Source: Hypsibius dujardini (taxonomy: Eukaryota > Tardigrada > Eutardigrada > Parachela > Hypsibiidae). From it: a DNA stretch of 38,155 nucleotides. The position numbers were made by a program, and so were the translations under genes. The first letter of the stretch is position 1, and every line of letters begins with the position of its first letter. The DNA lies in contig LRSR01011848.1 of NCBI GenBank assembly GCA_001579985.1, forward strand, positions 1 to 38,155. Direction: 5' to 3'. This document shows positions 19,479 through 29,769 of this stretch, piece by piece. Under the pieces are notes generated by a model. That model made no database searches. It saw only the letters and a list, made by a program, of their open reading frames with translations, and was not told where the DNA came from.

Positions 19479-22400
19479 ATGGAGCAAGTCGTCACGCTCG
19501 CGACGCCAATCTTTAAGACCCTCTGCAAGTTAACCACGACAAAGGTTGTCCATGGCCTCCACCGAAGCTACCCTGAGCTCAGCTCAAAGACCCGCGAAGA
19601 AGTGGACGCAGACATCGAGGACTTTTACGGCAATTCGTTCGCCAAGCTGCAGCTGGCCCTTGAGCAGCGCATCGCGGAGGGGATTGAACAGACGCGACAG
19701 CACGTAGCCGAGGCGTTCTACACGGCTCATCGCAACGGCAAGTATGAGGATATGCGTGACTGCCTGACCGTGGCCCGGCGAGAATACCAGGACTTTCTCC
19801 GCAATCCGTCCGCGAAGACGCTGGAGGATTTTCGCGGCTCCGAGCAGAAGCTCTACCGCAAGATGGTCGTCCTGTACGAGTGGATCGTCAACAATAACGC
19901 GGCCCCGCTCTACCGCGCGCCTTTCCTCAAGGGACTGACGGAGAGCTGTAAACTGGAGGAGTACACGCAATGGCAGCGGGACATTCTTCTGCTGATCACG
20001 GAGGCCTACTATCTGCGTGTGGCGCGACACTACTATTCCGCACTGCACACGACAGCCGGCAATGGAGCATTGGATAAGGCGGATTTCGACAATATCAGCG
20101 ACATGCAGGAACAGTTGAAAGTTATCGTGAAGGTGTTGGACGACAGCTGCCTGGAGGTAAAGACAAGGTTTCTCACCGCGCCGTGTGGAGGGGTCCACGA
20201 CGGTGCTGACAAGGGTCCGTGCGGGATCCGGAAAGGAGTGCAGTGCTTTGAGCTGGGCGCAAGAGTCTATAAAGGCCTTGGACACGTAGACAAGAGCCGA
20301 CAAGAACTGGCGAGTGACATTGCAAAGGAACTCCGAAAGGCTTATCCTCATTTTGAGTGGTCTGTGGTGGTGGTAGACAAGGACCACGGGGATATCGAAC
20401 TACAGTCAGGTCCGGCTTCTGATATGCGGTGCCTTCGGTTTAGTTCGAGGGAAAACTCCCCAACGTCAGCGGGATCCAAGTTAGTTTTCTGTCTGTCTAT
20501 CTGTCTGCGTGCATGTCCATCTGTCCGTCTGTCTGCCTGGCTGTCTGTCTGTATCTTGCTGTCTGACTGTCTGACTGTTTTTCTGGCTGTCTGTCTCTTT
20601 GTCTTCTTGTCTGGTTGGTTGTTTGTCTGTCTGTCTGTCTGCTTGCCTGCCAACGTACCATATAGGCTCCCTAGTCGCCTGTAGCATGTGTTGGGAAATA
20701 TCTCATTCGCAGATCGTTTGGATGTTTGGTCTGCTACCGGTCCAACCGATACTTCAGCCTTGAAAAGAAGCGCACTGCCTTGGTGTTTTGGGGTGAGGCT
20801 GATGCCATGTGGTCGTCTGGAGCACTTTTCGCGCACCGCAACCTGGACAGTTGGGTGAGTGAAGGAGCCTTGCGCGGTTTATCCGGCATGACCGGTGCGA
20901 GCCAGCTGCAGCACACCTTGGAGGAAATGAAACGGTCCAACAGGAATTACGCCCTCGGGATTGCAGTTCGCAGTATAGGTCCGAACTCCGATGTTGGATT
21001 TGCTCCAGCCAAATATCGGTTGGGCGAGGAAGGCGATATCGCTTACGAGGAAATTGACTTCCCCTTTTGTAAGCTCACGGACGACGCGATGATCGTGATA
21101 ATTCCAGAGCCTCTGGATTCACTGATTGATCCAACCCTTAAAGTTGTCGAAGGTAAAAACACGTTTGCTATTTTCAATGAACAGTTCTTTCTGTTTTTAT
21201 TGGCGTAAAAATGAGTCAAACCTCTATAGAAAATACGGAAATTAATTCATTATAAAACGATAGTGACACACAAGGTTGATATATAGTATATATATATATA
21301 TATAGAAATAATACTGCGACCAGGTAACGTTTCTCTTTGTGCGCTTTAACATTTAGTTTTTCATGATTTTTGCAGATCCCTCGTTGCAGCCGATTTCCAC
21401 ATCCGCGTTCCCATGTGTGGTGGTGGTCAAGCGAGGATTTCTTCTTGACGATTCCACGAAGACGCCTATTGTCATAAAGGACATAAGTGTTCTCCAGGCC
21501 CAAAACGGAGACCAGCAAGCAAATACCTTGTTCGAAAAGCTGGGAACATCTTTGTCGGAACTGCTGAAACTGAGGCACATTAACATTGTCAGACATCTGC
21601 TCGTCCAGTCGTCCGAATCGAACCGTTTGACGTCCCGTGTTGTGATGCAGTTTTGTTCAGGTGAGTCACCTCCAGGGGTCTTCCAACATTACTAACTGAT
21701 AGATCTTTAGAAAATAAGCAAAGGAGTAACAACAAATCACTTACCGACCAAATTCTTCAGCATCTCAAATTGGTCGTTAATTACAAGATGTTTCGCTAAA
21801 TTTTAGCTAAACGTAAAATGGAAACAAATGAAGAATCGTTTAATAAACTCATTTTGAAATGAGGTCGTTTGGCGACCCAGCCTTCAAGTTATTCGAGTAC
21901 GTTTGGTGAATTTTTCTGGGTTCTCGCAGTCTTGCTTTTGCAGCAATGCTTCTAGACGAAATTAGCTGATTCATTTGTCTGCTTAAGAGCTCGTGTTATG
22001 TCCCTAACGTTGACGGGTAATCTCGTGGAAATCGGTCGGTCGATCCGAGATTACGAGCCGAGGAATACTTGTGAAATAATACTAAATGGTTACCCGCAGT
22101 TGCAAAAAATACTTACGCACATTAATGCCACTCGTGTTTCAGGTGGAACCCTGACTGCAAAAATGGCAGGGGCGCCGCTCGCCGTCTCCGATATCAAGGC
22201 TCGGGGAACGGACATTTTGAACGGGCTGGCGTTTCTACATGCCCTGGGAACCGCCCACAAGTACCTCTACGCGGACCACGTGATGCTTCACGAGAAAGCC
22301 GACGGTCAACATATTGCCAAGCTCATCTCCATCCCACGCATTCCAGAACTGCTACCTGCTACCGGGCAGTCATACAATCCATGCTCACTGACTCCGTGCC

Positions 22401-22696
22401 TTCCCAAGTCGTTTTACCCGCCGGCCAACGAACGAGTTGGACGGCCAACCGACACCTGGCATTTTGGTTGCCTGTTAATTCAGATGGTGAGCGGACAAGT
22501 GCCGGAGACAAAGCGAGAAGAGCGGATGATTGGAGGAGTGATGACGACCGTGCCAGTCCCGCAAATCCCCAAGGGAACGCCGAGGCAGTTTGCGGCGGTG
22601 ATAGAGCGCTGCTTAGAGGCTGACTATGCAAAGCGCCAGCGTGCGACAGTTCTGGCCTCGTTGTGGTCTTTCTGGGTCACCGATCATGCGACTTAA
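19479..22696 (+). CDS. Pseudokinase with unrecognised N-terminal domain
   Basis: Join 19479-20479, 20713-21152, 21376-21660, 22143-22696: 759 codons plus stop, all phases consistent. Residues 1-480 are predicted mostly helical and match nothing I recognise (MEQVVTLATPIFKTL at the start; ALVFWGEADAMWSS and WVSEGALRGLSG in exon 2). From about 490 there is a kinase fold: beta3-like VIK at 513-515, then LRHINIVRH, the hinge-like VVMQFCSGGTL, ILNGLAFLH, and HKYLYADHVML where HRDLxxxN should be (HKY 614-616). No DFG follows (KLISIP). PTDTWHFGCLLIQMVSG matches the subdomain IX helix. Loss of the catalytic Asp, the Asn and DFG argues for no phosphotransfer and a scaffold or signalling role. No signal peptide. 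Intron 1 holds a (CTGT)n tract. Confidence 0.8.
20489..20650 (+). repeat. (CTGT)n microsatellite in pseudokinase intron 1
   Basis: Imperfect CTGT/CTGC array directly after the GTTAGT donor at 20480. It fills most of the 233-bp intron. Confidence 0.9.
21278..21303. repeat. (TA)n microsatellite in pseudokinase intron 2
   Basis: Short TATATA run in the intron 21153-21375; no other feature seen there. Confidence 0.8.
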
Positions 22697-22751
22697 ACCT
22701 TTTCGTTTTTCCTTGCAAGGGTGTGTGTGCGCCCTTGCACGCCTATAACTA

Positions 22752-23057
22752 AGGGTATTCAAAGTTCGATTATTTGCAGCGATTATCTCGCTAATTCAAA
22801 CTCGCTAATCTCCCTGGTTTTGCACGCCCTTGCAATGGTGATACGAGGACACGCCCCTGGCTTACCTGAGGCTGTGTCTCCTTCGCTGATCTCAACTCAT
22901 ATGAACTACTCACAAGACAGATGCACACAATTAGCGAGCAGATAACCGAGAAAAGCAGCTCCTTGGCTGCTTTTTTCGCTTATCTTCAAAACCAGAGAGA
23001 TTAGCGAATTTGAATTAGCGAGATAATCGCTGCAAATAATCGAACTTTGAATACCCT
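22752..23057. mobile_element. 306-bp TA-flanked element with TIRs of about 70 bp
   Basis: The left arm AGGGTATTCAAAGTTCGATT, then ATTTGCAGCGATTATCTCGC, recurs inverted on the right. TA lies at 22750-22751 and 23058-23059. The interior has a smaller hairpin, AAAGCAGCTCCTTGGCTGCTTTT. It lies 55 bp after the pseudokinase stop codon and may be carried in its 3' UTR. No coding capacity. Confidence 0.85.
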
Positions 23058-23268
23058 TACTGTATAATCGTAGCTCTGCTATTTCAATAACTATTCCTGT
23101 TGCGTTTAGTGGCAAAGCCGTTTCTGTATCTAACCACGCTTCATGCTGTATATTACCTAGAAGAGTTTCCGGATTGTTTAATTGTCCAACGCCTCGTACA
23201 ATCAGAAGGTTCAATGTCTTCTCCTGCGAGATGGAAGCGGGAAAAATGAAGAAACAACACAGAAACAA
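23058..23268 (-). other. Possible exon remnant next to the MITE
   Basis: On the minus strand a strong pyrimidine tract and CAG (about 23222) precede EKTLNLLIVRGVGQLNNPET, and further on IVIEIAELRLY reaches the MITE border. The upstream MLFLCC frame begins at TTG and is probably the intron. It could be an exon cut by the 22752-23057 element. Family unknown. Confidence 0.25.
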
Positions 23269-23762
23269 CAAATACTGTAAACGCTTTTAGTTCACTCGTT
23301 TAATTAAATTATGCTATCTTTGGGTGTTGACACAAATTACAGAGGACTTTTTATACGCTCACGGGATTTGTTGCGCTGAAGCTGCTAGCGAACCAACGCA
23401 CGCTCAGCTGTAGTGCCATATTCCTTCCGCGGAAAGAATTTTTTTTGTAATCTTCCGTACTGGGATGGACTTATGAATTTCAAAAGGACCCATATTTGTA
23501 AACATTTTAGCCATCCCATGGCGTTCGGCGACCTTAGTGACCCAAAAGAGTCAAAACCGATCGATTTTGACAAATATACTCGACCATTGGTGAGTCAGCA
23601 AAAATCAAACGTTTTGATCGTTAATTTTCTACCAACAGCTGAAGTTTCCAAAACGATTGCATTTGCAGGGATACGTTAACCGGTCTCTATGAAAAATTAG
23701 AGGTCTCCGCGTCGTCATCTGACGACATTTTTTGGGCGCTAACGGGTTTACTATCATTTCGG

Positions 23763-23937
23763 CGATCCTGGCCGGCCATCGCTTGAGTGGCGATCCTGGC
23801 CGACCATCGCTTGAGTGGCGATCCTGGCCGGCCATCGCTTGAGTGGCGATCCTGGCCGGCCATCGCTTGAGTGGCGATCCTGGCCGGCCATCGCTTGAGT
23901 GGCAATCCTGGCCGGCCATCGCTTGAGTGGCAATCCA
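23763..23937. repeat. 28-bp minisatellite, six copies
   Basis: Unit GGCGATCCTGGCCGGCCATC plus GCTTGAGT in uninterrupted tandem with few substitutions. GC-rich (GGCCGGCC) against its surroundings. There are no spacers, so it is not CRISPR. The Arg/Pro/Ser ORFs on the minus strand derive from it. Confidence 0.95.
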
Positions 23938-24005
23938 ATTGAGCGGTCCTTTGTCATGAAAAAACCGTGCTGAAAGTCTCATTGCACCCACTTCTCTGTA
24001 AAAAA

Positions 24006-24006
24006 C

Positions 24007-24040
<34 letters not shown>

Positions 24041-24062
24041 ATTGTTGTTGTTGGTGGTTGTA
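24006..24062. repeat. (TTG)n microsatellite
   Basis: About 17 TTG units with single substitutions; gives a poly-Leu or poly-Val ORF artefact. Confidence 0.95.
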
Positions 24063-24896
24063 GTTGTTACGACCTCTCAAAAACGGCACTTGAAGAAAAA
24101 AAATGTCTATCACCCGATCTCCAGTTTCGTTCCACCGAATTCGGGGTGTCCACCGCGACACCGGCGCGCGAAACAATTAACTAGACAAACACCGAAAACA
24201 ACAAATCTCCAGTTCAGCCAATATAGCGCCATGGTCCTGTATAGCCCTGTACACCATGGCCATATGGTTGTGTCTAATGAACGGTGTACTGATGCATAAT
24301 ATACATACACACCGCGCCGTGTGACCGTGTAATCGCGATGCCCCTAAACTGATTTTTCGCCTATAAAAAAAGTGTTTTGATGTGAAACGCAGAGCATTGA
24401 GGTGTTTTTCTTTACATGGCGCTATAAGAAGTTCCACGTGGTCTGCATGGTAAGGGTTGTGTCTTGGAGAGGGAGCTAAAGGGGGCGGGGTTTGCCGTGG
24501 AACGTTTGGGTTTCATAGCGCAGAACCTCTACCCTGAGGGCTGGCAGTATGATGGACGGGAGCGTTGCGGAGTGATCGGAGTGAAACCGCCAGTCAGCAC
24601 ACGCACTGCGTGATAGTACTCGCAAAATAAGTAATTCAATCAAAGCGTAGCTTTTCTTTGTCAGCCATTATACTCGCATTTGGTTGACGTTGTAGATGTC
24701 TCTCGGTTGACTAATTGCTCTTCACTCATTACTCTGATTTGCTTTTTTCTGCGTTATCGGTTGTCGAATCAATGAATCAAGCACTTAAATATGGAGTGGC
24801 ACACGATTGCGCATATTAACTCAAACTACGACCATCCAAATTTGCTGGGTGCTAGCGGAAATTTTTCTATAACTCTGGCGGCCGAAGGCTTCTACC
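24063..24896. other. Intergenic, 5' flank of the small gene at 24897
   Basis: No exon with splice support. A 41-codon ORF from ATG 24791 ends at 24913 in another frame and may be an upstream ORF. No repeat seen. Confidence 0.4.
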
Positions 24897-25598
24897 ATGT
24901 GTGTACTCAGTAGAAGTAAAGAACGTTTGATACGGCCTGGAAGGCTTGCACAAGAAGGCTATGCACCAGATATATTGAGCAGAAAGGTCATGCAGCAAAT
25001 CTTTGCCGCCCTTGCTAATCCCAATTTACCAATCATTCTCCCACGAGTTGGATTGAAGGTGCAAGTTTTTCCGTGATACTTTGGCAACACTATTAGACGT
25101 AAAACAATCAAAGAAAACGATCGGCATCAGCACTTTTTCGGTCAGACCATTAGGGAAAAAGGTAGGGAGGAAAAACTTTTTCCCATAGACTTAACATGTA
25201 TCATTAGGCACTCTCCCGGGTGATTGGTGTTCTACAGCCAAAGCGCGTTGAACTTGGATTTGGTTTTGCGAAGCAGACAAATCCAATAGTAACGGTGGGT
25301 ACACATATATACGCAATTTGATTGGTGCTTTCTTCGGAAGCGGTTAGATTCAAATGACATGGGAAACTCTGTTGAAGTTATAAATATGGATTCCATTTAT
25401 AGGCCAAGAAGGTTAATACTCAAGAGGAAAGTCAGAAATCTCTGCATGCCGCCTTGAGACTGTTTAATTCGCCGAGGTGCGACACTAACATTACCAATCT
25501 TATTATCAATTTATTCTGATGTCAACAGACTGAATTATACGCACAGTATAGGGCAGGAAGCCGACATTTGGGAGTGGGATCACCCGATGCGAAAGTGA
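24897..25598 (+). CDS. Small uncharacterised protein, four exons
   Basis: Join 24897-25058, 25238-25294, 25403-25476, 25529-25598: 120 codons plus stop with matching phases (0,0,2). The exons are too short to stand out as ORFs. The protein starts MCVLSRSKERLIRPGRLAQE, continues RKVMQQIFAALANPN and LGFGFAKQTN, and ends IGQEADIWEWDHPMRK. It is basic, with no signal peptide or membrane segment. I do not recognise the family. The last five residues and stop fall at the left TIR of the 25583-26760 element, so the original C-terminus was probably different. If the element and one CA are removed, the frame continues DQPARCWSGREL then stops. Confidence 0.55.
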
Positions 25599-26760
25599 AT
25601 TTTTGCAAGTAAGCTGGATACTTAGTTTACCCAAAAACTAAGGCAATCATTGTCATTTTTGCTAAGTTCCGACTGTCGATCAGTAAAAACTAGGCAAAAA
25701 GCCGACCTTAGCCTTTAAAAGCCTTTAACTGTCCTGGTTTGCCTTACGTACCGGCAGGCTCGTTGTCAACAATCCTAAACTAGCGTATGTGCGAATGAGT
25801 TACCTATCCCGTGCCTTAGTTCGGCTTGTTATGGGTTAGTCTAGTCAGAAAATGCCCAAATTGAGGTGTTCTTCCCTTAGTCGAAAGCTCATCGTCGACT
25901 AAGGAATATTTAGACGAACGCACGTGCTCCAAGCCAAGCAAGAAACACTTCGAAAAATGTCAACGGCTCAAAAACCATTTCGGGATCTTCCTGCAAAAAA
26001 ATCTTTCCCTTCTTTGACTTCCGCTCTTTCATGGCTTCCGTCATTTTAAAAGGTATGAGACTCCTTTATTTTTCTTCGGCGATGATATCTTGCATGGAAG
26101 GCTTTTGTTGAAGATCATTTCAAGTACATTTTTTCTTTTGCAGGAACCGAGAAGAAAACCTGAAGGATGGTTTTGTTTTGACGACCGGTTGCCATCAAGT
26201 GCAGATTATTTTGTGAATTAAGGGCGGTGCATGCGTTTCGTTTTTTGAGTTTCTGTTGTGGGTCACTGATCAGCCCATCATTAACAGATTGTCTTTCTCC
26301 CCATAGGTGAAAGTCGATCCCATCCAAGCGTACCTTTTTCATCTTTTTGGCCTCTTCCACAACCGTTTCGTTCAATGCTAGTTGTTTTTTAACCAGCAGA
26401 CTGTATTGCGCTTTCGTGCTCTGCTATAAGTGCTGCGAAGGTTGTTGTTTTCGCCATAATTTCTGAGAAACGTTATATTCTGTCCTGATTTATGTGCATG
26501 GCCAAATTAAATTCAGTAGATTGATTGATTGGTTGTCGCTTTAAGTGCCAAGTTTTGCTTGGTCCGGAATAGGCTACGAGGCTAATCGGAGCTAAGGCAG
26601 TTTGGGATAGCTGACTAGGGTAAACTAAGGTAGCGCCGGGTATTCCTCTATGTGGGTTATAACATTGACTGAGCATCAGCGCTAAGCCAGTGGGAACTCA
26701 ACTAGGGTTTGCCGATAAGCCCATTTTCGCTTAGGGCTGAGGTTCACCTTTCGCATCGGG
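25583..26760. mobile_element. 1.18-kb TIR element of unknown family
   Basis: CCCGATGCGAAAGTGAA at the left end is matched inverted by TTCACCTTTCGCATCGGG at the right end (one-base gap). Subterminal motifs resembling CTTAGTTTACCC recur on both arms in inverse orientation. A 2-bp CA flank is the only possible target duplication. Inside is a protein-like minus-strand ORF (26115-26457), so it may be a relic with coding capacity or may carry a captured gene piece. Confidence 0.55.
26115..26457 (-). pseudogene. Small ORF inside the TIR element, probable 1-nt frameshift
   Basis: ATG at 26457 begins MAKTTTFAALIAEHESAIQ, then hits a stop. From about 26400, a one-base shift opens LLVKKQLALNETVVEEAKKM, which runs on through KKVRLDGIDFHLWGERQSVN to a stop at 26115. 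The two parts together make a continuous charged, helical segment of about 113 residues, so a single-base insertion is likely. An intron is the alternative, but I see no usable splice pair. Family unknown; the opposite-strand reading is rejected. Confidence 0.4.
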
Positions 26761-26849
26761 CAACCTGCACGATGCTGGTCGGGCCGAGAACTTTAGCGCT
26801 GAATAGCAACTCAAAAGAGCGTCCGGAAAAGAAATGAGAAACACGTCAC

Positions 26850-26869
26850 GTCACGTGACCATGACGTCA
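26850..26869. promoter_or_regulatory. E-box and CRE palindromes
   Basis: GTCACGTGAC (26850-26859) and TGACGTCA (26862-26869) lie two bases apart, with further ACGTCACGTC just upstream. Both are perfect binding sites for bHLH and CREB/ATF-type factors. They lie downstream of the GPCR stop, so their target, if any, is unclear. Confidence 0.35.
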
Positions 26870-26988
26870 AGTGAGCTTTTCATAAAAACGAGAAAAGCCA
26901 AAAGTTTCCACGCTCATTACAGATCCGTAAAACTTCGAGCAGTTGCGAGGCGCAATGGGGTTTCCCTCTTGAAAGCTACTACACTACC

Positions 26989-28197
26989 CTAACAATCGAC
27001 AGCAATGGCGATATCAAGCCTCGGTAACGGCGCGACGGATCCGGCGGGCGTTATTCGGTTCCCGTAGCGGCGCCTCGGCCAGCCAAGATGGCGGGCCAAA
27101 GCTCGTTGGCACGCTGTAAAACGGGTTCGGAGCGCTGCCTGCACGTTCGGCAAGGTCAGGGCGAACAACAACGGATCGACGATGGTTTGACAAGATGACA
27201 GGGACTTCACTACAACCAGGTAGGGCTGGACCCACCGTTCAGGGATGCAGTACTTCACCACAAAGAAGGCGACCCGTGGCCCGTAGAACACGGTGGCACT
27301 GGCCGTCAACAGAGCGAGAATGAAGTGCCTCTGACACTGCCTCGGAGCGTTCTCGTCCAACACAGCCACCTGGGGAGGATAGACCGCTGTATCCAAAGGC
27401 AAGTCAACCGCGGTCGCAGGCGATTCGGGATGAACCCTCCTGGTCGCCATATTGGCAGCATGACGAGCGACCCTTCGGCCCTCTCGCACCGCTTCGTGCG
27501 CCGCGGTGATGAAGAAGGACAGCCACACCGCCACGACCGGAAGGGTGTAGACCACGATGTTGGTCAGGGAACTGTACACGGGCTGGGCGGCGACGTTGAA
27601 GTTACACCAACCGGCGGAAATGCCGCGCGCTCGATAGAGGAGAATGTCCAGCAGCCAGAAGGGAAACTCCACCAGGCCCAGGTAGACCCACAGACCGACG
27701 CACAGCAGCACGGAGCGACGTCGCGATTGGCCGGTTCGGAAGGACATCGGTCGGACGATGGCCCACGCTCGGTTGAGCGCGATCAGACCGTGGGTGTTGA
27801 GCATGGCCGCCGACAGCATGCACGAGACCAGCAGGTAAAGGTCACACATTCCGTCGCCGAAGGGCCAGCGACCGCCGGTGTAGAGGCTAGCCAGCGCCGC
27901 AAACGGGTACTGCACCAGCGCGGCGGCGACGTTCAGGCACATCATGTGGACCAGGTTGACGTTGAAGGCGGTGTGAAGGCCGCGGTTGCGGATGAAGACC
28001 GCCATCACGGCGGCATTGCAGAGGAAGCTGAGCGCGCCGAGGGTGAGGTTGAAGATGGGGAAAAAGGTCCACTCAACTTCGAGGCTGTCGTTCAGTCGGC
28101 CTTGGGCTGTCGAGTTTGGGAGAGCGAAATGGCCGAACAGAGAAAGGTTATTAATAATGGTCAGGCTACTGTCATAACGCGTGTGGGTAGCATTCAT
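26989..28197 (-). CDS. Intronless rhodopsin-class (class A) GPCR, divergent motifs
   Basis: 402 residues in one exon, more GC-rich than its flanks. The N-terminal tail has Asn-glycosylation sequons (NAT, NLS, NST, NDS, NLT). TM1 about 47-69 with N61 (1.50); TM2 about 78-103; WPFGDGMC with the ECL1 Trp and disulphide C118; TM3 ending LIALNRAWAIVRP, so NRA replaces DRY; TM4 with W170; ECL2 C198; TM5 with P220; TM6 with P307 but FYGP for CWxP; TM7 ending SCQTIVDPLLFAL, so DPLLF replaces NPxxY. The acidic residue of TM2 is also missing. The usual sodium-site and ionic-lock residues are therefore altered. The ligand cannot be assigned. The start ATG is preceded by CCAACA and fits the topology. Confidence 0.9.
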   Translation of the reverse strand: MNATHTRYDSSLTIINNLSLFGHFALPNSTAQGRLNDSLEVEWTFFPIFNLTLGALSFLCNAAVMAVFIRNRGLHTAFNVNLVHMMCLNVAAALVQYPFAALASLYTGGRWPFGDGMCDLYLLVSCMLSAAMLNTHGLIALNRAWAIVRPMSFRTGQSRRRSVLLCVGLWVYLGLVEFPFWLLDILLYRARGISAGWCNFNVAAQPVYSSLTNIVVYTLPVVAVWLSFFITAAHEAVREGRRVARHAANMATRRVHPESPATAVDLPLDTAVYPPQVAVLDENAPRQCQRHFILALLTASATVFYGPRVAFFVVKYCIPERWVQPYLVVVKSLSSCQTIVDPLLFALTLPNVQAALRTRFTACQRALARHLGWPRRRYGNRITPAGSVAPLPRLDIAIAVDC

Positions 28198-28849
28198 TGT
28201 TGGAAATGTTGGAAGAGTTGAAAGAGCTGAAAGAGCTGGAAGAGTTTGGGGAAAATTAGTATCCGATGTTAACTGCGTGAATGGTGACCTATAGAGTCAA
28301 CAGTTTCTTCGAAGGAAATATCGCGAAACATGCAAATGAAGGGAGTGTAGGCAAGCAAAACACGTCAGTTGGTTTGACCCCCAAGATGTCCAGTCTCATC
28401 CTATATGCATGCATATGCGTGCAGGTGCACTGCAGAATCTCGAAAACAAGAACTACGGTTCGTGGCTCTGTCGATTTTCATGGCGGATTTGCCTCGAACT
28501 ATCGATTGCGCGGCAGACATCCATAATTAGTTGGGCTTAATTAGAGCATGGCGCTTTTGAAAAAAGGCTTTTCCGAGCGCTCTTCAATTATTGCCGACCC
28601 TGCAATAGGGTCGCACAGTACGGTAATCCCCATAAGTTCATGTGATGTGTGATCTTACGTAATGTGGACAACGAACACAACCACTGACTAAAATATATCG
28701 GGTGTTATTTTCTTGGTTTTCAGTACACTATCATAATCAAGGAGAATGGACACCGAGTTTTAACTTTTGCCCAATAAACGCCTGGAATAATCAAACTTTG
28801 TAACACTTTTACTACATCAAAACAAAGGACCTTTCTCTGGGCTGTGTGA
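28198..28849. other. Intergenic, 5' flank of the GPCR
   Basis: A short GAAAGAGCT/GGAAGAGTT direct repeat lies at 28204-28245, close to the GPCR start. No further exon or element seen. Confidence 0.5.
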
Positions 28850-29059
28850 TCAACGAAACGATGCTAGGTGGGCATCCGGTTGCTTCTGTAGAAACAGCAG
28901 CAGAGCAGCATTGAACGCCTCAGGTTGCTCCCAATTGAGAGCGTGGCCGGCTTCTCTCAGGACCAATGTCTCCGCTTGGGCTAGATGACTGGCTTGTAAT
29001 CGCAGCACGGACGGCGGGATGTACAGATCCGCATCACCGGTCATCAACAGCATTGGAAC
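28850..29059 (-). CDS. Alpha/beta-hydrolase fold, terminal exon only
   Basis: After the acceptor TTCAAG at 29060, 69 codons read VPMLLMTGDADLYIPPSVLR, then AETLVLREAGHALNWEQPEA and FNAALLLFLQK. This is the last part of an alpha/beta hydrolase: GDAD carries the acid-turn Asp and GHALNWEQPE the catalytic His. The nucleophile-elbow exon (GxSxG) is not found in the next 2 kb upstream, where a plus-strand unit begins. Either a very long intron separates the rest or this is a truncated copy. The GDADLY(I/A)PP and EQPEAFN wording is common in bacterial hydrolases; that is suggestive only. Confidence 0.65.
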   Translation of the reverse strand, partial: VPMLLMTGDADLYIPPSVLRLQASHLAQAETLVLREAGHALNWEQPEAFNAALLLFLQKQPDAHLASFR

Positions 29060-29360
29060 CTTGAATAAGGGTGAACAGTTAGTTTACTAAATTTCATTTC
29101 AATATCCGTTTTGCCACAAGCAATATCGTCTTGGTTGAGCTAAAATTAGTAGAAAACTAAGTATTTCAGTTGGAAATTTATATAATTAATTTTTTCTACT
29201 AAGTAATATTTTATTTGACAAAAGACGAAAATCAACAAGCAATAACTCCTAATATAGCTGAGCAAAGTCCTTTTCAGTTGATAAAAAAGCTAAAACCATA
29301 ATTAAGTGATTAAAACATTTGGTTTGCGAACCAAACTTGCGAACTTGCATTCCAGTAGCG

Positions 29361-29367
29361 TATATAA
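29361..29367 (+). promoter_or_regulatory. TATA box
   Basis: TATATAA lies 43 bp before the ATG at 29410, a spacing that would allow a start site near 29390 and a very short 5' UTR. Confidence 0.5.
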
Positions 29368-29409
29368 CCGTCCAGTTATGACGGACTTGCAGTAACATTC
29401 CGCTTGACA

Positions 29410-29769
29410 ATGTTTCAGCAACACATTCACAAATGCAATATGGGGGTCCTCTTTGCGTCTATTTTTCTCAGTGTGTTAGTGAGCCTCGTCACTGCGCAAG
29501 CGTGCTCCTACCGAACGGACGGGAAAGAACGGAAAGAGGCGAAACGCAAACAATTCGGCATCGATCCAATCTCCTCCGTCTACAGCCAGCTATACAACAT
29601 GGATATTTCACACAATGCGGTGTTAAACGCCAGATTACATAGTATCTACCCGGACACCAAGGTGCTCCTTGTCACAGGCACAACCCTTCCCAGCCAGTTC
29701 AGAGATTTAGAGGAGTTTGGCTGGGCCAATGGAGGTTCGCACAATGGAGCCGTGGTCCAAATAGGCTAA
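29410..29769 (+). CDS. Possible small secreted protein, C-terminus in a minisatellite
   Basis: ATG 29410, with a second in-frame ATG heading a convincing signal peptide (MGVLFASIFLSVLVSLVTAQ) and a likely cut before or after ACS. The mature part is CSYRTDGKERKEAKRKQFGI, then a helical stretch, then SIYPDTKVLLVTGTTLPSQF. The reading frame stops inside the first unit of the 29-bp repeat that begins near 29757. Either the repeat truncated the protein or a missed donor leads to another exon. Family unknown. Confidence 0.45.
   Translation: MFQQHIHKCNMGVLFASIFLSVLVSLVTAQACSYRTDGKERKEAKRKQFGIDPISSVYSQLYNMDISHNAVLNARLHSIYPDTKVLLVTGTTLPSQFRDLEEFGWANGGSHNGAVVQIG

Noticed and set aside
19584-20387. 267-residue minus-strand ORF
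   Set aside because: It is the complement of the first pseudokinase exon. The plus strand has the kinase-linked frame and matching splice phases.
22906-23271. 121-residue minus-strand ORF with hydrophobic start
   Set aside because: It starts at TTG, reads an intron-like pyrimidine tract as a signal peptide and then runs into the MITE; only a short exon remnant is kept as a low-confidence entry.
23763-23937. 28-bp repeats resembling a CRISPR array
   Set aside because: The units are directly adjacent with no unique spacers, in a eukaryotic context; it is a minisatellite.
25911-26214. Plus-strand exon-like frames ending in a short terminal exon (EPRRKPEGWF)
   Set aside because: The phase does not match the preceding donor, and the opposite strand has a longer, more coherent frame across the same bases.
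27325-28221. 298-residue plus-strand ORF over the GPCR
   Set aside because: A GC-rich shadow of the GPCR exon; composition (His, Gln, Arg, Val) is that of a reverse complement.
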